Shown: positions 14,187-22,321 of the stretch, in pieces
Position numbering within the stretch: position 1 is the first letter of the stretch
How the letters are laid out: the number at the start of each line of letters is the position of its first letter
Origin: JAICND01 sp035281425
GTDB lineage: Bacteria; Actinomycetota; Acidimicrobiia; Spongiisociales; ZC4RG35
Assembly (NCBI GenBank): GCA_035281425.1
Contig: DATEDX010000141.1
Location: 1 to 26,396 of the forward strand
Direction of reading: 5' to 3'
DNA: 26,396 nucleotides
The notes under the pieces: model-generated
What the model saw: only the letters and a program-made list of their open reading frames with translations
Told to the model about the DNA's origin: nothing
Databases searched by the model: none
Position numbers and translations under genes: made by a program

Positions 14187-15483
14187 CGGAGAAGGGTGGA
14201 GCGTAGGAGAGATCCACCCAGGCCAGCTCCTCGGCCGTCATTCCCGTCCAGATGGCGGTGGCCAGCACGTCGATCCGCTTCCCGGCGCCTCGACCGCCCA
14301 CCACCTGGCCTCCCAACAGGCGGCCCTGATCACGATCGGCAATCACCATCACCGTTACCGGCTCGGCCTCGGGCCAGTACCCGGCGGTGGTGGTTCCTCG
14401 GGCTATCCCCACCACCGGGGTAAATCCGGCCACCCGAGCCTCCTCCACCTTGAGGCCGGTACGGGCGATTTCGGTGGTGCCGATCTTGGTGATGGCAGTA
14501 CCAAGGACCCCGGGAAAATGGGCCTCGCCCCCACCGATGTTGGTTCCGGCGATGCGGCCGGTCTTGTTGGCCACCGTTCCCAGGAGAATGTTGATGGGCC
14601 GGCCGGTAATCCGGTTGCGGGCTTCGGCGCAGTCTCCCGCCGACCACACTCCTTCCACGTTGGTGGCCTGGCGATCGTCGACTGCCACCGCTCCGGTGGG
14701 GCCCAAGTCAATTCCTGCAGCCCGGGCCAACGCCACCTCGGGGCCTGCCCCCAGCCCGATCACCGTCAGGTCCGAGTCGACAGCGAACGAGTCGCCTCCC
14801 ACCAGCTGACGCCCGTCCTGGTGTTTTATGTGGGTGACCCGGCTTTGAGTGAGGAGCTCCACTCCGTAGTTGCGGACGGCGCGGTCGGCGAGGGACCCCA
14901 TCTGGTCGTCGAGCGTGCGCTCGAGGACGTGGTCGCCCGAGGTGACCATGGTGACCCGCCAACCCCGGTCCACCAAGGCCTCGGCCACCTCAATACCTAT
15001 ATAGCCGCCTCCAACGATCACCGCTGACCCCTCGCCGCGAACCGCTTCCGATCGGAGTAGGACTGCATCCTCCAGAGTGCGCAGCCCATAGACGTTGGGG
15101 TGATCGATTCCAGAAACGTCGGGGGGGCGGAGGGGGGCGGAACCCGTCGAGTACATCAACTGGTCGAAACCGAGAGTCAACGTATCTTTTCCCTGGAGGG
15201 AGTAGGCCACCACCACCCGGCGGTCGAGATCGATCTCCTTGACCTCATAGTGGAGGCGAACCTCGATGTTGCGTTCGGCGAATTCGCTCGGAGTGCGAGC
15301 CACTAGTCGATCGAGGTCGGTCACCAGCCCGCCGACGTAATAAGGCTCCCCACAGGCCGAGTAACTGACATGACCGCTCCGCTCCAAAGCCACTATCTCG
15401 AGGTCAGGGCGGAGGCGGCGGGCCTGGCTGGCCGCCGACATGCCGGCCGCGTCACCACCGACCACCACCAGTCGGTCGGCCAT
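14137..15483 (-). CDS. class III FAD disulfide reductase (CoA-disulfide reductase/NADH oxidase type)
   Basis: A 448-residue flavoenzyme. The N-terminal FAD motif is VVVGGDAAGMSAA (6-18). The single redox Cys44 lies in VSYSACGEPYYVGG, the hallmark of class III members (Cdr, Nox, persulfide reductase). The NAD(P)H motif VIVGGGYIGIEVAEAL covers 155-170, and the second FAD motif GVWSAGDCAEA follows. The C-terminus ends with LSYAPPFSGVWDIIHIAARRA, the dimerisation-domain signature. Likely reactions are NAD(P)H-driven reduction of CoA disulfide or persulfide, or oxygen reduction; sequence alone does not decide. Its ATG shares one base with the stop of the LapA-like gene (TGATG), so translation is coupled, and its 3' end overlaps the nuclease gene. 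Confidence 0.9.
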   Translation of the reverse strand: MADRLVVVGGDAAGMSAASQARRLRPDLEIVALERSGHVSYSACGEPYYVGGLVTDLDRLVARTPSEFAERNIEVRLHYEVKEIDLDRRVVVAYSLQGKDTLTLGFDQLMYSTGSAPLRPPDVSGIDHPNVYGLRTLEDAVLLRSEAVRGEGSAVIVGGGYIGIEVAEALVDRGWRVTMVTSGDHVLERTLDDQMGSLADRAVRNYGVELLTQSRVTHIKHQDGRQLVGGDSFAVDSDLTVIGLGAGPEVALARAAGIDLGPTGAVAVDDRQATNVEGVWSAGDCAEARNRITGRPINILLGTVANKTGRIAGTNIGGGEAHFPGVLGTAITKIGTTEIARTGLKVEEARVAGFTPVVGIARGTTTAGYWPEAEPVTVMVIADRDQGRLLGGQVVGGRGAGKRIDVLATAIWTGMTAEELAWVDLSYAPPFSGVWDIIHIAARRAAGA

Positions 15484-15794
15484 CAGGTGCGCCGATAACG
15501 TTCGAGCTCTTCGCGCTCGGCCAAGCGCTGCCGGCGCCGGCGACGCCTGATCAGACCGAACAGTTCATCGGCCATGACCGCCACCAGCGCGGTCACCACC
15601 AGGATCAAGGGGAGCGGAAAGCGTCCTTCCCAATTGAGGAATTTGACCGGGATACTGTCCGAGTTCTGCACCACAAAGACCACGAACAGAGCGGTGAAGA
15701 GCAAGAAGACCACGAGGCCAATCGAGATTCCCGAGTCGCCACGGCGAGGAACCGATGGCGGAGGTGCCGGCTCGACCGGGGGAGTTTCATCCAT
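15483..15794 (-). CDS. LapA-domain (DUF1049) small membrane protein
   Basis: A 103-residue protein. After a Pro-rich cytoplasmic N-terminus, helix 1 is SIGLVVFLLFTALFVVFVVQN (about 23-44), followed by the conserved stretch QNSDSIPVKFLNWEGRFPLPL. Helix 2 is LILVVTALVAVMADELFGL. The C-terminus is a basic, charged helix (RRRRRRQRLAEREELERY). This is the LapA/YciS layout; E. coli YciS supports LPS assembly, but in Actinobacteria the role is unknown. The stop overlaps the reductase start by one base. A TAAGGT box 9 nt upstream of ATG 15794 could be its promoter, although the UMF1 gene ends only 20 nt upstream. Confidence 0.85.
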   Translation of the reverse strand: MDETPPVEPAPPPSVPRRGDSGISIGLVVFLLFTALFVVFVVQNSDSIPVKFLNWEGRFPLPLILVVTALVAVMADELFGLIRRRRRRQRLAEREELERYRRT

Positions 15795-15803
15795 GGTCGA
15801 TCG

Positions 15804-15809
15804 ACCTTA
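15804..15809 (-). promoter_or_regulatory. -10 box TAAGGT before the LapA-like gene
   Basis: Minus-strand TAAGGT (TANNNT) ends 9 nt before ATG 15794. Its AAGG could instead act as a weak ribosome-binding site in a read-through transcript from the UMF1 gene. Confidence 0.33.
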
Positions 15810-15814
15810 CCCGG

Positions 15815-17171
<1,357 letters not shown>

Positions 17172-17173
<2 letters not shown>

Positions 17174-17177
17174 GTTA
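17172..17177 (-). promoter_or_regulatory. -10 box TAACGT, leaderless promoter of the UMF1 gene
   Basis: Minus-strand TAACGT (TANNNT) overlaps the first possible GTG (17173) and ends 7 nt before the in-frame GTG at 17164. It therefore argues that 17164 is the real start. Confidence 0.4.
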
Positions 17178-17207
17178 GAGAATCGACCGGCCCGGGAGCG
17201 GAAAAGG

Positions 17208-17324
17208 AGACGGGTGACGTGAGACGGAAGACGGAGACGACAGACCTGAGACGGCAGACCTGAGACGTGAGACGTGAGACGTGAGAACGGAAGAGGCGAG
17301 ACGCGAGACGCGAGACGCGAGACG
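17208..17324. repeat. degenerate heptamer tandem repeats (GAGACGN type)
   Basis: About 117 bp of period-7 repeats. GACGTGA occurs three times in perfect tandem (17264-17284), GACGCGA three times (17300-17320), and a 14-bp doublet CAGACCTGAGACGG/T precedes them; more diverged units surround these. The repeats keep all frames open, which creates spurious open frames here. No coding function is apparent. Confidence 0.8.
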
Positions 17325-17328
17325 ACTT

Positions 17329-17375
17329 CCTCCCCCAGGAGCGAAGCGACGATGGGGGAGGTGGCCCGGAGGGCC
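17329..17375. repeat. two-hairpin REP-like palindrome
   Basis: Two adjacent hairpins. CCTCCCCC (17329-17336) pairs perfectly with GGGGGAGG (17354-17361) around a 17-nt loop containing GCGAAGCG. GGCCC (17363-17367) pairs with GGGCC (17371-17375) around GGA. This layout, between two divergent genes and inside repeats, resembles dispersed extragenic palindromes found in many high-G+C and gut bacterial genomes. Whether it recurs in this genome cannot be seen here. Confidence 0.6.
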
Positions 17376-17388
17376 GGAGGGGGCTCTG

Positions 17389-17426
17389 GCTGATAGCCGA
17401 CAGCTGACAGCCGAAAGCTGATTGCT
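17389..17426. repeat. second heptamer array (GCTGACA type)
   Basis: Five consecutive 7-nt units: GCTGATA, GCCGACA, GCTGACA, GCCGAAA, GCTGATT, followed by GCT. Same period as the array at 17208-17324 but a different unit sequence. Confidence 0.75.
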
Positions 17427-17427
17427 C

Positions 17428-17456
17428 TTGACGTGGGTGGTTGTAAGCGTTTTCAT
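17428..17456 (+). promoter_or_regulatory. promoter of the LacI-family regulator
   Basis: TTGACG (17428-17433) and TTTCAT (17451-17456) are 17 nt apart. The -10 box ends 8 nt before ATG 17465, so the transcript may be leaderless; the AGGAGG at 17457-17462 lies only 2 nt from the ATG and would be poorly spaced. The operator at 17442-17455 overlaps the -10 box. Confidence 0.5.
17442..17455 (+). promoter_or_regulatory. LacI-type operator at the regulator promoter
   Basis: TGTAAGCGTTTTCA matches the perfect palindrome at 18536-18549 at 12 of 14 positions. It covers the promoter spacer and -10 box, consistent with negative autoregulation. Confidence 0.65.
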
Positions 17457-17464
17457 AGGAGGGC

Positions 17465-18505
17465 ATGGAGAGCAGACGGCGGCAGGCCACGATCGAAGAC
17501 GTGGCGGCCCGGTCGGGAGTTTCGGTGGCAACGGTGAGCCGAACCCTGCGGGGTTTACCCAACGTCTCCGCCACCACCCGCCAGCGGGTGATCGAGGCCG
17601 CGGCCGCGCTGCAATACCGCCCCGACCCCCACGCCTCGCGGCTGGCGGCGGGAAAGACTCAAACCATCGGGATCGGTGTTCCCCTCATCCACACTTGGTA
17701 TTACGCCCAGATCCTTTCCGGGGTGGAGTCGGTCTTGGCGGAGCAGGGTTATGACCTGCTGGTGGTGACGGTGGCGGGAGCCGAGCAGCGGGCGTCGTTT
17801 GTGGCCAAGGCGAGCAGCCACCGCAAGCGGGTCGATGGGATGATCATGGTTGACCTCTTCTTCGATCCTTCCCAAGTCGACGAAATGGCTGAGAGCGGGA
17901 TGCTGGCCGTGACCGTGGGGGTGCACACCGATCGATTCGACTCCATCACCATCGACAACCAGGCCAGTGCTCGGCTGGCCACCGGCCACCTTCTCAACCT
18001 CGGTCATCGACGCATCGGCCTTATCTCCGGGGTTGTGGAAAGCACCATGATGTTCACCGCCTCCATCGACCGCCGGGCCGGCTACATCCAGGCCCTGGCC
18101 TCGGCCGGCGTCGACTACGACCCGGCGTTGCAAGCTGACGGGGGAGACTCCATCGACGGGGCGGAAGAAGCGATGTCGAGCCTCCTCGCGGTGCGGGAAC
18201 CTCCCACAGCAGTCTTCGCATTGAGCGACGAGATGGCCATGGGGGCAATGAAGGCCATCCGCAGCCACGGTATGAAGGTGCCCGATGACATTTCTGTTGT
18301 CGGCTTCGATGATCATGATCTGGCGGCAGTGCTCGGCCTCACCACCGTCCGCCAGCAGGTGGTGAAGATGGCGGCGGCCGCTACTCGCCTGCTCTTGGCC
18401 CGATTTGCCGAACCGGAGGCGCCTCCCCAGCACCAGGTCACCGAAACCCGGCTGATCGTGAGGACCTCCACTGCTCCGCCCAAAATCATGGCCCGAATCA
18501 GTTGA
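17465..18505 (+). CDS. aglR: LacI-family transcriptional repressor, probable regulator of the sugar ABC operon
   Basis: A 346-residue protein. Residues 8-60 are a complete LacI headpiece: ATIEDVAARSGVSVATVSRTL helix-turn-helix, quoted here as DVAARSGVSVATVSR, then RQRVIEAAAALQYRPD and the hinge ASRLAAGKT. The periplasmic-binding-protein-like sensor domain follows: IGIGVPLIHTWYYAQILSGVE, VDGMIMVD, GHRRIGLISG, TAVFALSDEMAMGAM and VPDDISVVGFDDHDLA. The symbol follows aglR of the rhizobial alpha-glucoside locus by position and context; the inducer is unknown. The only in-frame start before the headpiece is ATG 17465. Operators at its own promoter and at the downstream transporter promoter suggest it represses both. 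Its stop codon lies inside the -35 box of the next operon. Confidence 0.88.
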   Translation: MESRRRQATIEDVAARSGVSVATVSRTLRGLPNVSATTRQRVIEAAAALQYRPDPHASRLAAGKTQTIGIGVPLIHTWYYAQILSGVESVLAEQGYDLLVVTVAGAEQRASFVAKASSHRKRVDGMIMVDLFFDPSQVDEMAESGMLAVTVGVHTDRFDSITIDNQASARLATGHLLNLGHRRIGLISGVVESTMMFTASIDRRAGYIQALASAGVDYDPALQADGGDSIDGAEEAMSSLLAVREPPTAVFALSDEMAMGAMKAIRSHGMKVPDDISVVGFDDHDLAAVLGLTTVRQQVVKMAAAATRLLLARFAEPEAPPQHQVTETRLIVRTSTAPPKIMARIS

Positions 18506-18529
18506 CGGCTTTAGGGACGGGGGTATATG
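18502..18529 (+). promoter_or_regulatory. promoter of the sugar ABC operon
   Basis: TTGACG (18502-18507, overlapping the repressor stop) and TATATG (18524-18529) with a 16-nt spacer. The -35 is identical to that of the repressor gene. The operator begins 6 nt after the -10 box, at the expected transcription start. Confidence 0.6.
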
Positions 18530-18535
18530 GTGAGA

Positions 18536-18549
18536 TGTAAGCGCTTACA
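18536..18549 (+). promoter_or_regulatory. LacI-type operator, perfect 14-bp palindrome
   Basis: TGTAAGCGCTTACA is a perfect palindrome with the central CG typical of LacI/GalR operators. It lies at the predicted transcription start of the substrate-binding-protein gene, where bound repressor would block initiation. Confidence 0.85.
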
Positions 18550-18569
18550 GCTCCCTGGGTTGGAGCGCC

Positions 18570-18617
18570 GGAGGAGACCGGTTACGGAGCCTCCTCCACC
18601 CTTCGCAAACGAGGAGG
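18570..18617 (+). promoter_or_regulatory. 5' leader with competing ribosome-site pairing
   Basis: GGAGGAG (18570-18576) can pair with CTCCTCC (18591-18597). The overlapping CCTCCTC (18590-18596) can instead pair with GAGGAGG (18611-18617), which contains the Shine-Dalgarno of the next gene. The two pairings exclude each other, so the leader could expose or hide the ribosome site. Confidence 0.4.
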
Positions 18618-18627
18618 AACCAAAGAG

Positions 18628-20019
18628 ATGACTCAACGACTCCGGGTGTGGGCACTGATATCGGTGCTGGCACTCGTGGCGGTCGCCTGCTCCGGTGACA
18701 CTGGTGGCACCACCACCACCGCCGGGACCGGCGACACGACCACCACCACCGCCGACACCGGCGAGACCACCACCACCGCTACCGGCGGATTGGAAGGAAC
18801 TTCGGTCACCGTATTCGGACCCGAGAGCTCCGATCAAGAGGCGGGGGCCATCCAGGAAACCCTGGCTGCCTTCGGTGAACCCCTCGGTATCACCGTCACC
18901 TACCAAGGTGCCCGCGATGCTGAGGAACAGGTCAACCTGCAGGTGGAGGCGGGCAACCCCCCCGACATCTTCATCTTCCCCCAGCCGGGCAAACTGGCCG
19001 ACTTCGCCCGGGCCGGCAACATTTTGCCGCTGCCCGATAACGTCGCCGCCGCCGTAGCCGAGAACTGGTCGGAAGCCTGGACCGTATTCGGTAACGTCGA
19101 TGGCACCCAATACGGGATTCCGGTCAAGGCCGACCTCAAGTCCCTCGTCTGGTACCAGCCGCAGGTCTTTACCGACAACGGCTACACGGTTCCTACCACC
19201 TGGGACGAGTTCAAGACCCTGGCTAACGACATGATCGCCAACGGGCATACCCCGCTCTGCGTGGGCATCGAGTCCGGTCCCGCCACCGGCTGGCCCTTCA
19301 CCGACTGGGTGGAGGACCTCATGCTCCGCTTCCACGGTCCAGACGTCTACGACGCCTGGGTAGCCCACGAACTGCCCTTCGAATCACCTGAGGTGAAGCA
19401 AGTGTGGGACGAAGTGGTCAACCTGTGGAGCACCCCGGGTGCGGTCTACGCCGCCGGCGGTTCGATCGCGGCCACCCCCTTTGGCGAGAACGCGGCCCCG
19501 CTCTTGGCCGGGGACTGCATGATGCACCGGCAGGCGTCGTTCTTCTCCAGCTTCTTCACCGCTGAAGACATCGCCGCCAGCCCCGGTGGACCGGTAGACG
19601 TGTTCTACTTCCCACCCGTCGACCCCAACACTCGGCCGGTGCTGGGCGCCGGCACCCTGGTGGCGGCCTTCCGTGACGCTCCCGAGGTGTGGGCGGTGAT
19701 GGAGTACATGTCCACCTCCGACTACGCCGAAGCTCGCCAGCGCAAGCAGGCAGAGTTGAACGGGGGAACGGCTGGAGAGACTCTGTCCGGGTTCCTCTCC
19801 GCCGCCAACGGGCAGGACACGAGCGTGTACAACCCGCTGGAGCAATCGTTCCTCGAGATCCTCGGCACCGCTGAAGTGGTGCGCTTCGACGCCTCCGACT
19901 TGATGCCGGCGGCAGTGGGAGCGGGGACCTTCTGGACCGAAGCGACCAGCGTGGTCAACGGGGAGAAGACGGTCGACGAGGCGTTGCCCATCATCGACGC
20001 CTCCTGGCCGGCCAGCTAG
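18628..20019 (+). CDS. aglE: sugar ABC transporter substrate-binding lipoprotein, AglE-like
   Basis: A 463-residue protein. Residues 1-21 are a lipoprotein signal with lipobox LVAVAC (Cys21). A Thr/Gly-rich linker (about 24-55) tethers the binding domain. The mature part begins TSVTVFGPESSDQ and contains VEAGNPPDIFIFPQPG, YGIPVKADLKSLVWYQP, VPTTWDEFKTLANDM and GDCMMHRQASFF, the pattern of family 1 solute-binding proteins near AglE. It captures the substrate, probably an oligosaccharide or glucoside, outside the membrane for the AglF/AglG permeases; the exact sugar is inferred only from family resemblance. AGGAGG (18612-18617) precedes ATG 18628 by 10 nt. The gene is separated from aglF by a strong hairpin, which usually lets the binding protein be made in excess. 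Confidence 0.85.
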   Translation: MTQRLRVWALISVLALVAVACSGDTGGTTTTAGTGDTTTTTADTGETTTTATGGLEGTSVTVFGPESSDQEAGAIQETLAAFGEPLGITVTYQGARDAEEQVNLQVEAGNPPDIFIFPQPGKLADFARAGNILPLPDNVAAAVAENWSEAWTVFGNVDGTQYGIPVKADLKSLVWYQPQVFTDNGYTVPTTWDEFKTLANDMIANGHTPLCVGIESGPATGWPFTDWVEDLMLRFHGPDVYDAWVAHELPFESPEVKQVWDEVVNLWSTPGAVYAAGGSIAATPFGENAAPLLAGDCMMHRQASFFSSFFTAEDIAASPGGPVDVFYFPPVDPNTRPVLGAGTLVAAFRDAPEVWAVMEYMSTSDYAEARQRKQAELNGGTAGETLSGFLSAANGQDTSVYNPLEQSFLEILGTAEVVRFDASDLMPAAVGAGTFWTEATSVVNGEKTVDEALPIIDASWPAS

Positions 20020-20044
20020 CCGACAACCGAATACCCGCTAACAA

Positions 20045-20081
20045 CCAGGGCGCCGGCACGCCATCGGTGCTGGCGCCCTGG
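20045..20081 (+). terminator. intercistronic hairpin between aglE and aglF
   Basis: A 15-bp stem (20045-20059 with 20067-20081, outer sequence CCAGGGCGCC) with one G-U pair and a 7-nt loop. No T-run follows, so partial termination or 3'-end protection of the aglE message is more likely than full termination. Confidence 0.75.
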
Positions 20082-20116
20082 TACTTTCCCAGAAGCCTGC
20101 GAGAGGAGGACCGCCG

Positions 20117-22321
20117 GTGGCACAGATGGCAGAGCGACTGACCGCAGTAGGTGGCGACATGCGGGGACGCGTGCGCTGGTGGGCTGTGTTCACCGCCGTC
20201 CTGGTCGCGGCCTCCTTCGCGGTGATCTCGGCTGGATCGGCTGGCGGCAACTTCCTCACCGACGTCCTGGCTCGGGTTTTGGCTTCCGCCACCGGCGCCG
20301 CGTTGATCCTCTTCACCATCGACCGCTTCCAGAGTTCCGAGCGAGGGATGACCCTCCGGGTAACCGTCCTTCTGGTCGGCGTGATCGGTGGGCTGGCTCT
20401 CTGGTACGGCTACCTGCGCGAGCCCAAAGTGCGTTCCACCATCATCGGGGTCTTGGTGGCGATCGGGGTGAGCGCCGGACTCTTTGTCGGTGCCAACAAA
20501 TGGATCGACATGGTGCGTAAGTCGCTGCCGGTGTTCGGAGCCCTGACCGGCTTCGTTATCGCCCTGGCGTCCATGGTGCTGCTGGTGGGGAATCGGTTGG
20601 TCGGCTGGCAGCTCGGAGGCACCAACCTCTCCTGGCTCCTGGTGCTCATTGTCACCGGGGTGGCAGCTGCCACCGGATACGTGCTCGGTCGAACCTCCGC
20701 TCCCCGGGCTCGGGTCCTGATCGGGGCGGTGGGTGGCCTCCTGGCAGGTCTGCTGGTCGGGATCTACTTCCGCCCCGGTGGCTTCCCCGCCATGTTTGCC
20801 CTCCACCTGACGGTCTGGCCGCTGGCCCTGGCGGCGGCGGGAGCAGGATTGGCGTCGGTCCGCAACCGCCCCCGGCTGGCCGGGGCGGTGACCGGCGCCA
20901 TCTTCGGTTGGTTCATCGGCGCCTGGTTGATGTCGCGGGTCGGAGCCGGCACCATCGCCGAAGCGGTGTTGGGGGCCGCGGTGATGGGTGGATTGATCGG
21001 CCTCCGCTACGGACTGAAACCGCTGGCCGGCACTCAGGAGCGGCTGGCGGTGGAACGGAGAGCGAGAGCGGTGATCTTCCTGGCACCGGCGCTCACCTTC
21101 ATCATCGCCGCCCTGGTGGTCCCCTCCATCATCACCACCATCCTCTCCTTCCGGAACCGCGATGCGTCCGAGGTTGTGGGCTTCGCCAACTACCTCGCCA
21201 TCTTCCGCGATCCCAACGCGGTAAACGTGTCGGGGTGGACTGAGATCTTCACCAGCGGCTTCTTTTGGGGCGCGGTGATCCTCGCCGCCATCGGCATCGT
21301 CGCCGGCGTCGTCTCCGGGCGCCGGGTGGGTAGGGGGTTCGACGCCCACGGCGGTTCCATCGGGCCCCTGGCGGCAGCCATCTTCCTCCTCGCCTTTTCT
21401 CTCTTCACCAATTTGCGGGGAACCATCTTCAACAACCTCTGGTGGGTCTTCACCGTCACCATCCTCGCCGCCGGGCTGGGGCTGGCGGTGGCGGTGCTGG
21501 CCGACCGGGCCAAGAACGAGAACGTGGCCAAATCGATCATCTTCATGCCGATGGCGATCAGCTTCGTGGGCGCCAGCCTCATCTGGCGTTTCGTTTACAT
21601 CGCCCGACCTCCCCAGAAAGAACAAACCGGGCTGGCCAACGCCGTCTGGGTAGGGCTGGGATCGGTGTCGGCCGACCCATTAGGCAAGACCATCACCCTC
21701 TTGGCATTGGCGGCCATCCTGGTCGGGCTCGGGTTCCTCGCCCTGCGGGCTCGTCGGGTGGGCGCCAGTGGCCTCCTAGCAGGTACGGTTGTGCTGGGGC
21801 TGCCCGTCCTCTACCTCATGTACCGCTTCGCCAGCGGAACCATCGGCGGGGTAAGCATGGGGCCCAATGGAGAGCCCATCGCCAACCCCTGGCAGTTCAT
21901 CACTACGCCCCCCATAAACAACTTCTGGCTGATGGTGGTGCTGATCTGGATCCAAACCGGGTTCACCATGGTGATCTTCTCGGCTGCCATCAAAGCGGTG
22001 CCCAGCGAACTGATCGAGGCCTCGCGAGTCGACGGGGCCACCGAGTCGCAGACCTTCTGGCGGGTGACCGTGCCCCAGATCGCTCCCACCATCGGGGTGG
22101 TGGTGACCACCCTGATCGTCTTGGTGATGAAAGTGTTCGACATCGTCAAGGTGATGACCAACGGCAACTTTGACACTCAGGTGATCGCCAACCTCATGTG
22201 GACCCGAGGCTTCTCTGAGTTCAACCGCGGGCTGGGATCGGCGCTGGCGGTGGTGCTGTTCCTCTCGGTGCTCCCGGTGATGATCATCAATATTCGGCGG
22301 ATGCAAAAGGAGGCGCGATGA
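20117..22321 (+). CDS. aglF: sugar ABC transporter permease, AglF-like, with extra N-terminal membrane domain
   Basis: A 734-residue protein, more than twice the usual 290-340. Residues about 315-734 are a MalF/AglF-type permease: VIFLAPALTFIIAALVVPSIITTILSF start, FNNLWWVFTVTILAAGLGLAVAVLADR, and the EAA loop EASRVDGATESQTFWRVTVP (635-654) that contacts the ATPase. Residues about 20-300 add roughly nine Gly/Ala/Val-rich helices with no homologue I recognise. Two hydrophobic insertions (about 382-430 and 521-580) also enlarge the permease part. The start GTG 20117 is backed by AGGAGG (20104-20109) 7 nt upstream; ATG 20126 is less well spaced. The stop overlaps aglG by 4 nt (ATGA). It is probably the import channel with AglG; the extension's role is unknown. 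No ATPase gene is near, so a shared MsiK-type ATPase is likely. Confidence 0.85.
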   Translation: MAQMAERLTAVGGDMRGRVRWWAVFTAVLVAASFAVISAGSAGGNFLTDVLARVLASATGAALILFTIDRFQSSERGMTLRVTVLLVGVIGGLALWYGYLREPKVRSTIIGVLVAIGVSAGLFVGANKWIDMVRKSLPVFGALTGFVIALASMVLLVGNRLVGWQLGGTNLSWLLVLIVTGVAAATGYVLGRTSAPRARVLIGAVGGLLAGLLVGIYFRPGGFPAMFALHLTVWPLALAAAGAGLASVRNRPRLAGAVTGAIFGWFIGAWLMSRVGAGTIAEAVLGAAVMGGLIGLRYGLKPLAGTQERLAVERRARAVIFLAPALTFIIAALVVPSIITTILSFRNRDASEVVGFANYLAIFRDPNAVNVSGWTEIFTSGFFWGAVILAAIGIVAGVVSGRRVGRGFDAHGGSIGPLAAAIFLLAFSLFTNLRGTIFNNLWWVFTVTILAAGLGLAVAVLADRAKNENVAKSIIFMPMAISFVGASLIWRFVYIARPPQKEQTGLANAVWVGLGSVSADPLGKTITLLALAAILVGLGFLALRARRVGASGLLAGTVVLGLPVLYLMYRFASGTIGGVSMGPNGEPIANPWQFITTPPINNFWLMVVLIWIQTGFTMVIFSAAIKAVPSELIEASRVDGATESQTFWRVTVPQIAPTIGVVVTTLIVLVMKVFDIVKVMTNGNFDTQVIANLMWTRGFSEFNRGLGSALAVVLFLSVLPVMIINIRRMQKEAR

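Noticed and set aside
13816..15027. 403-residue plus-strand open frame
   Set aside because: Antisense to the reductase and nuclease genes, with low-complexity Ser/Gly/His composition and no start signals.
19991..21625. 544-residue minus-strand open frame rich in Asp, His, Gln and Gly
   Set aside because: It is antisense to aglF, whose membrane helices, EAA loop, ribosome site and coupling to aglG are clear. The composition is that of a shadow frame in G+C-rich DNA.
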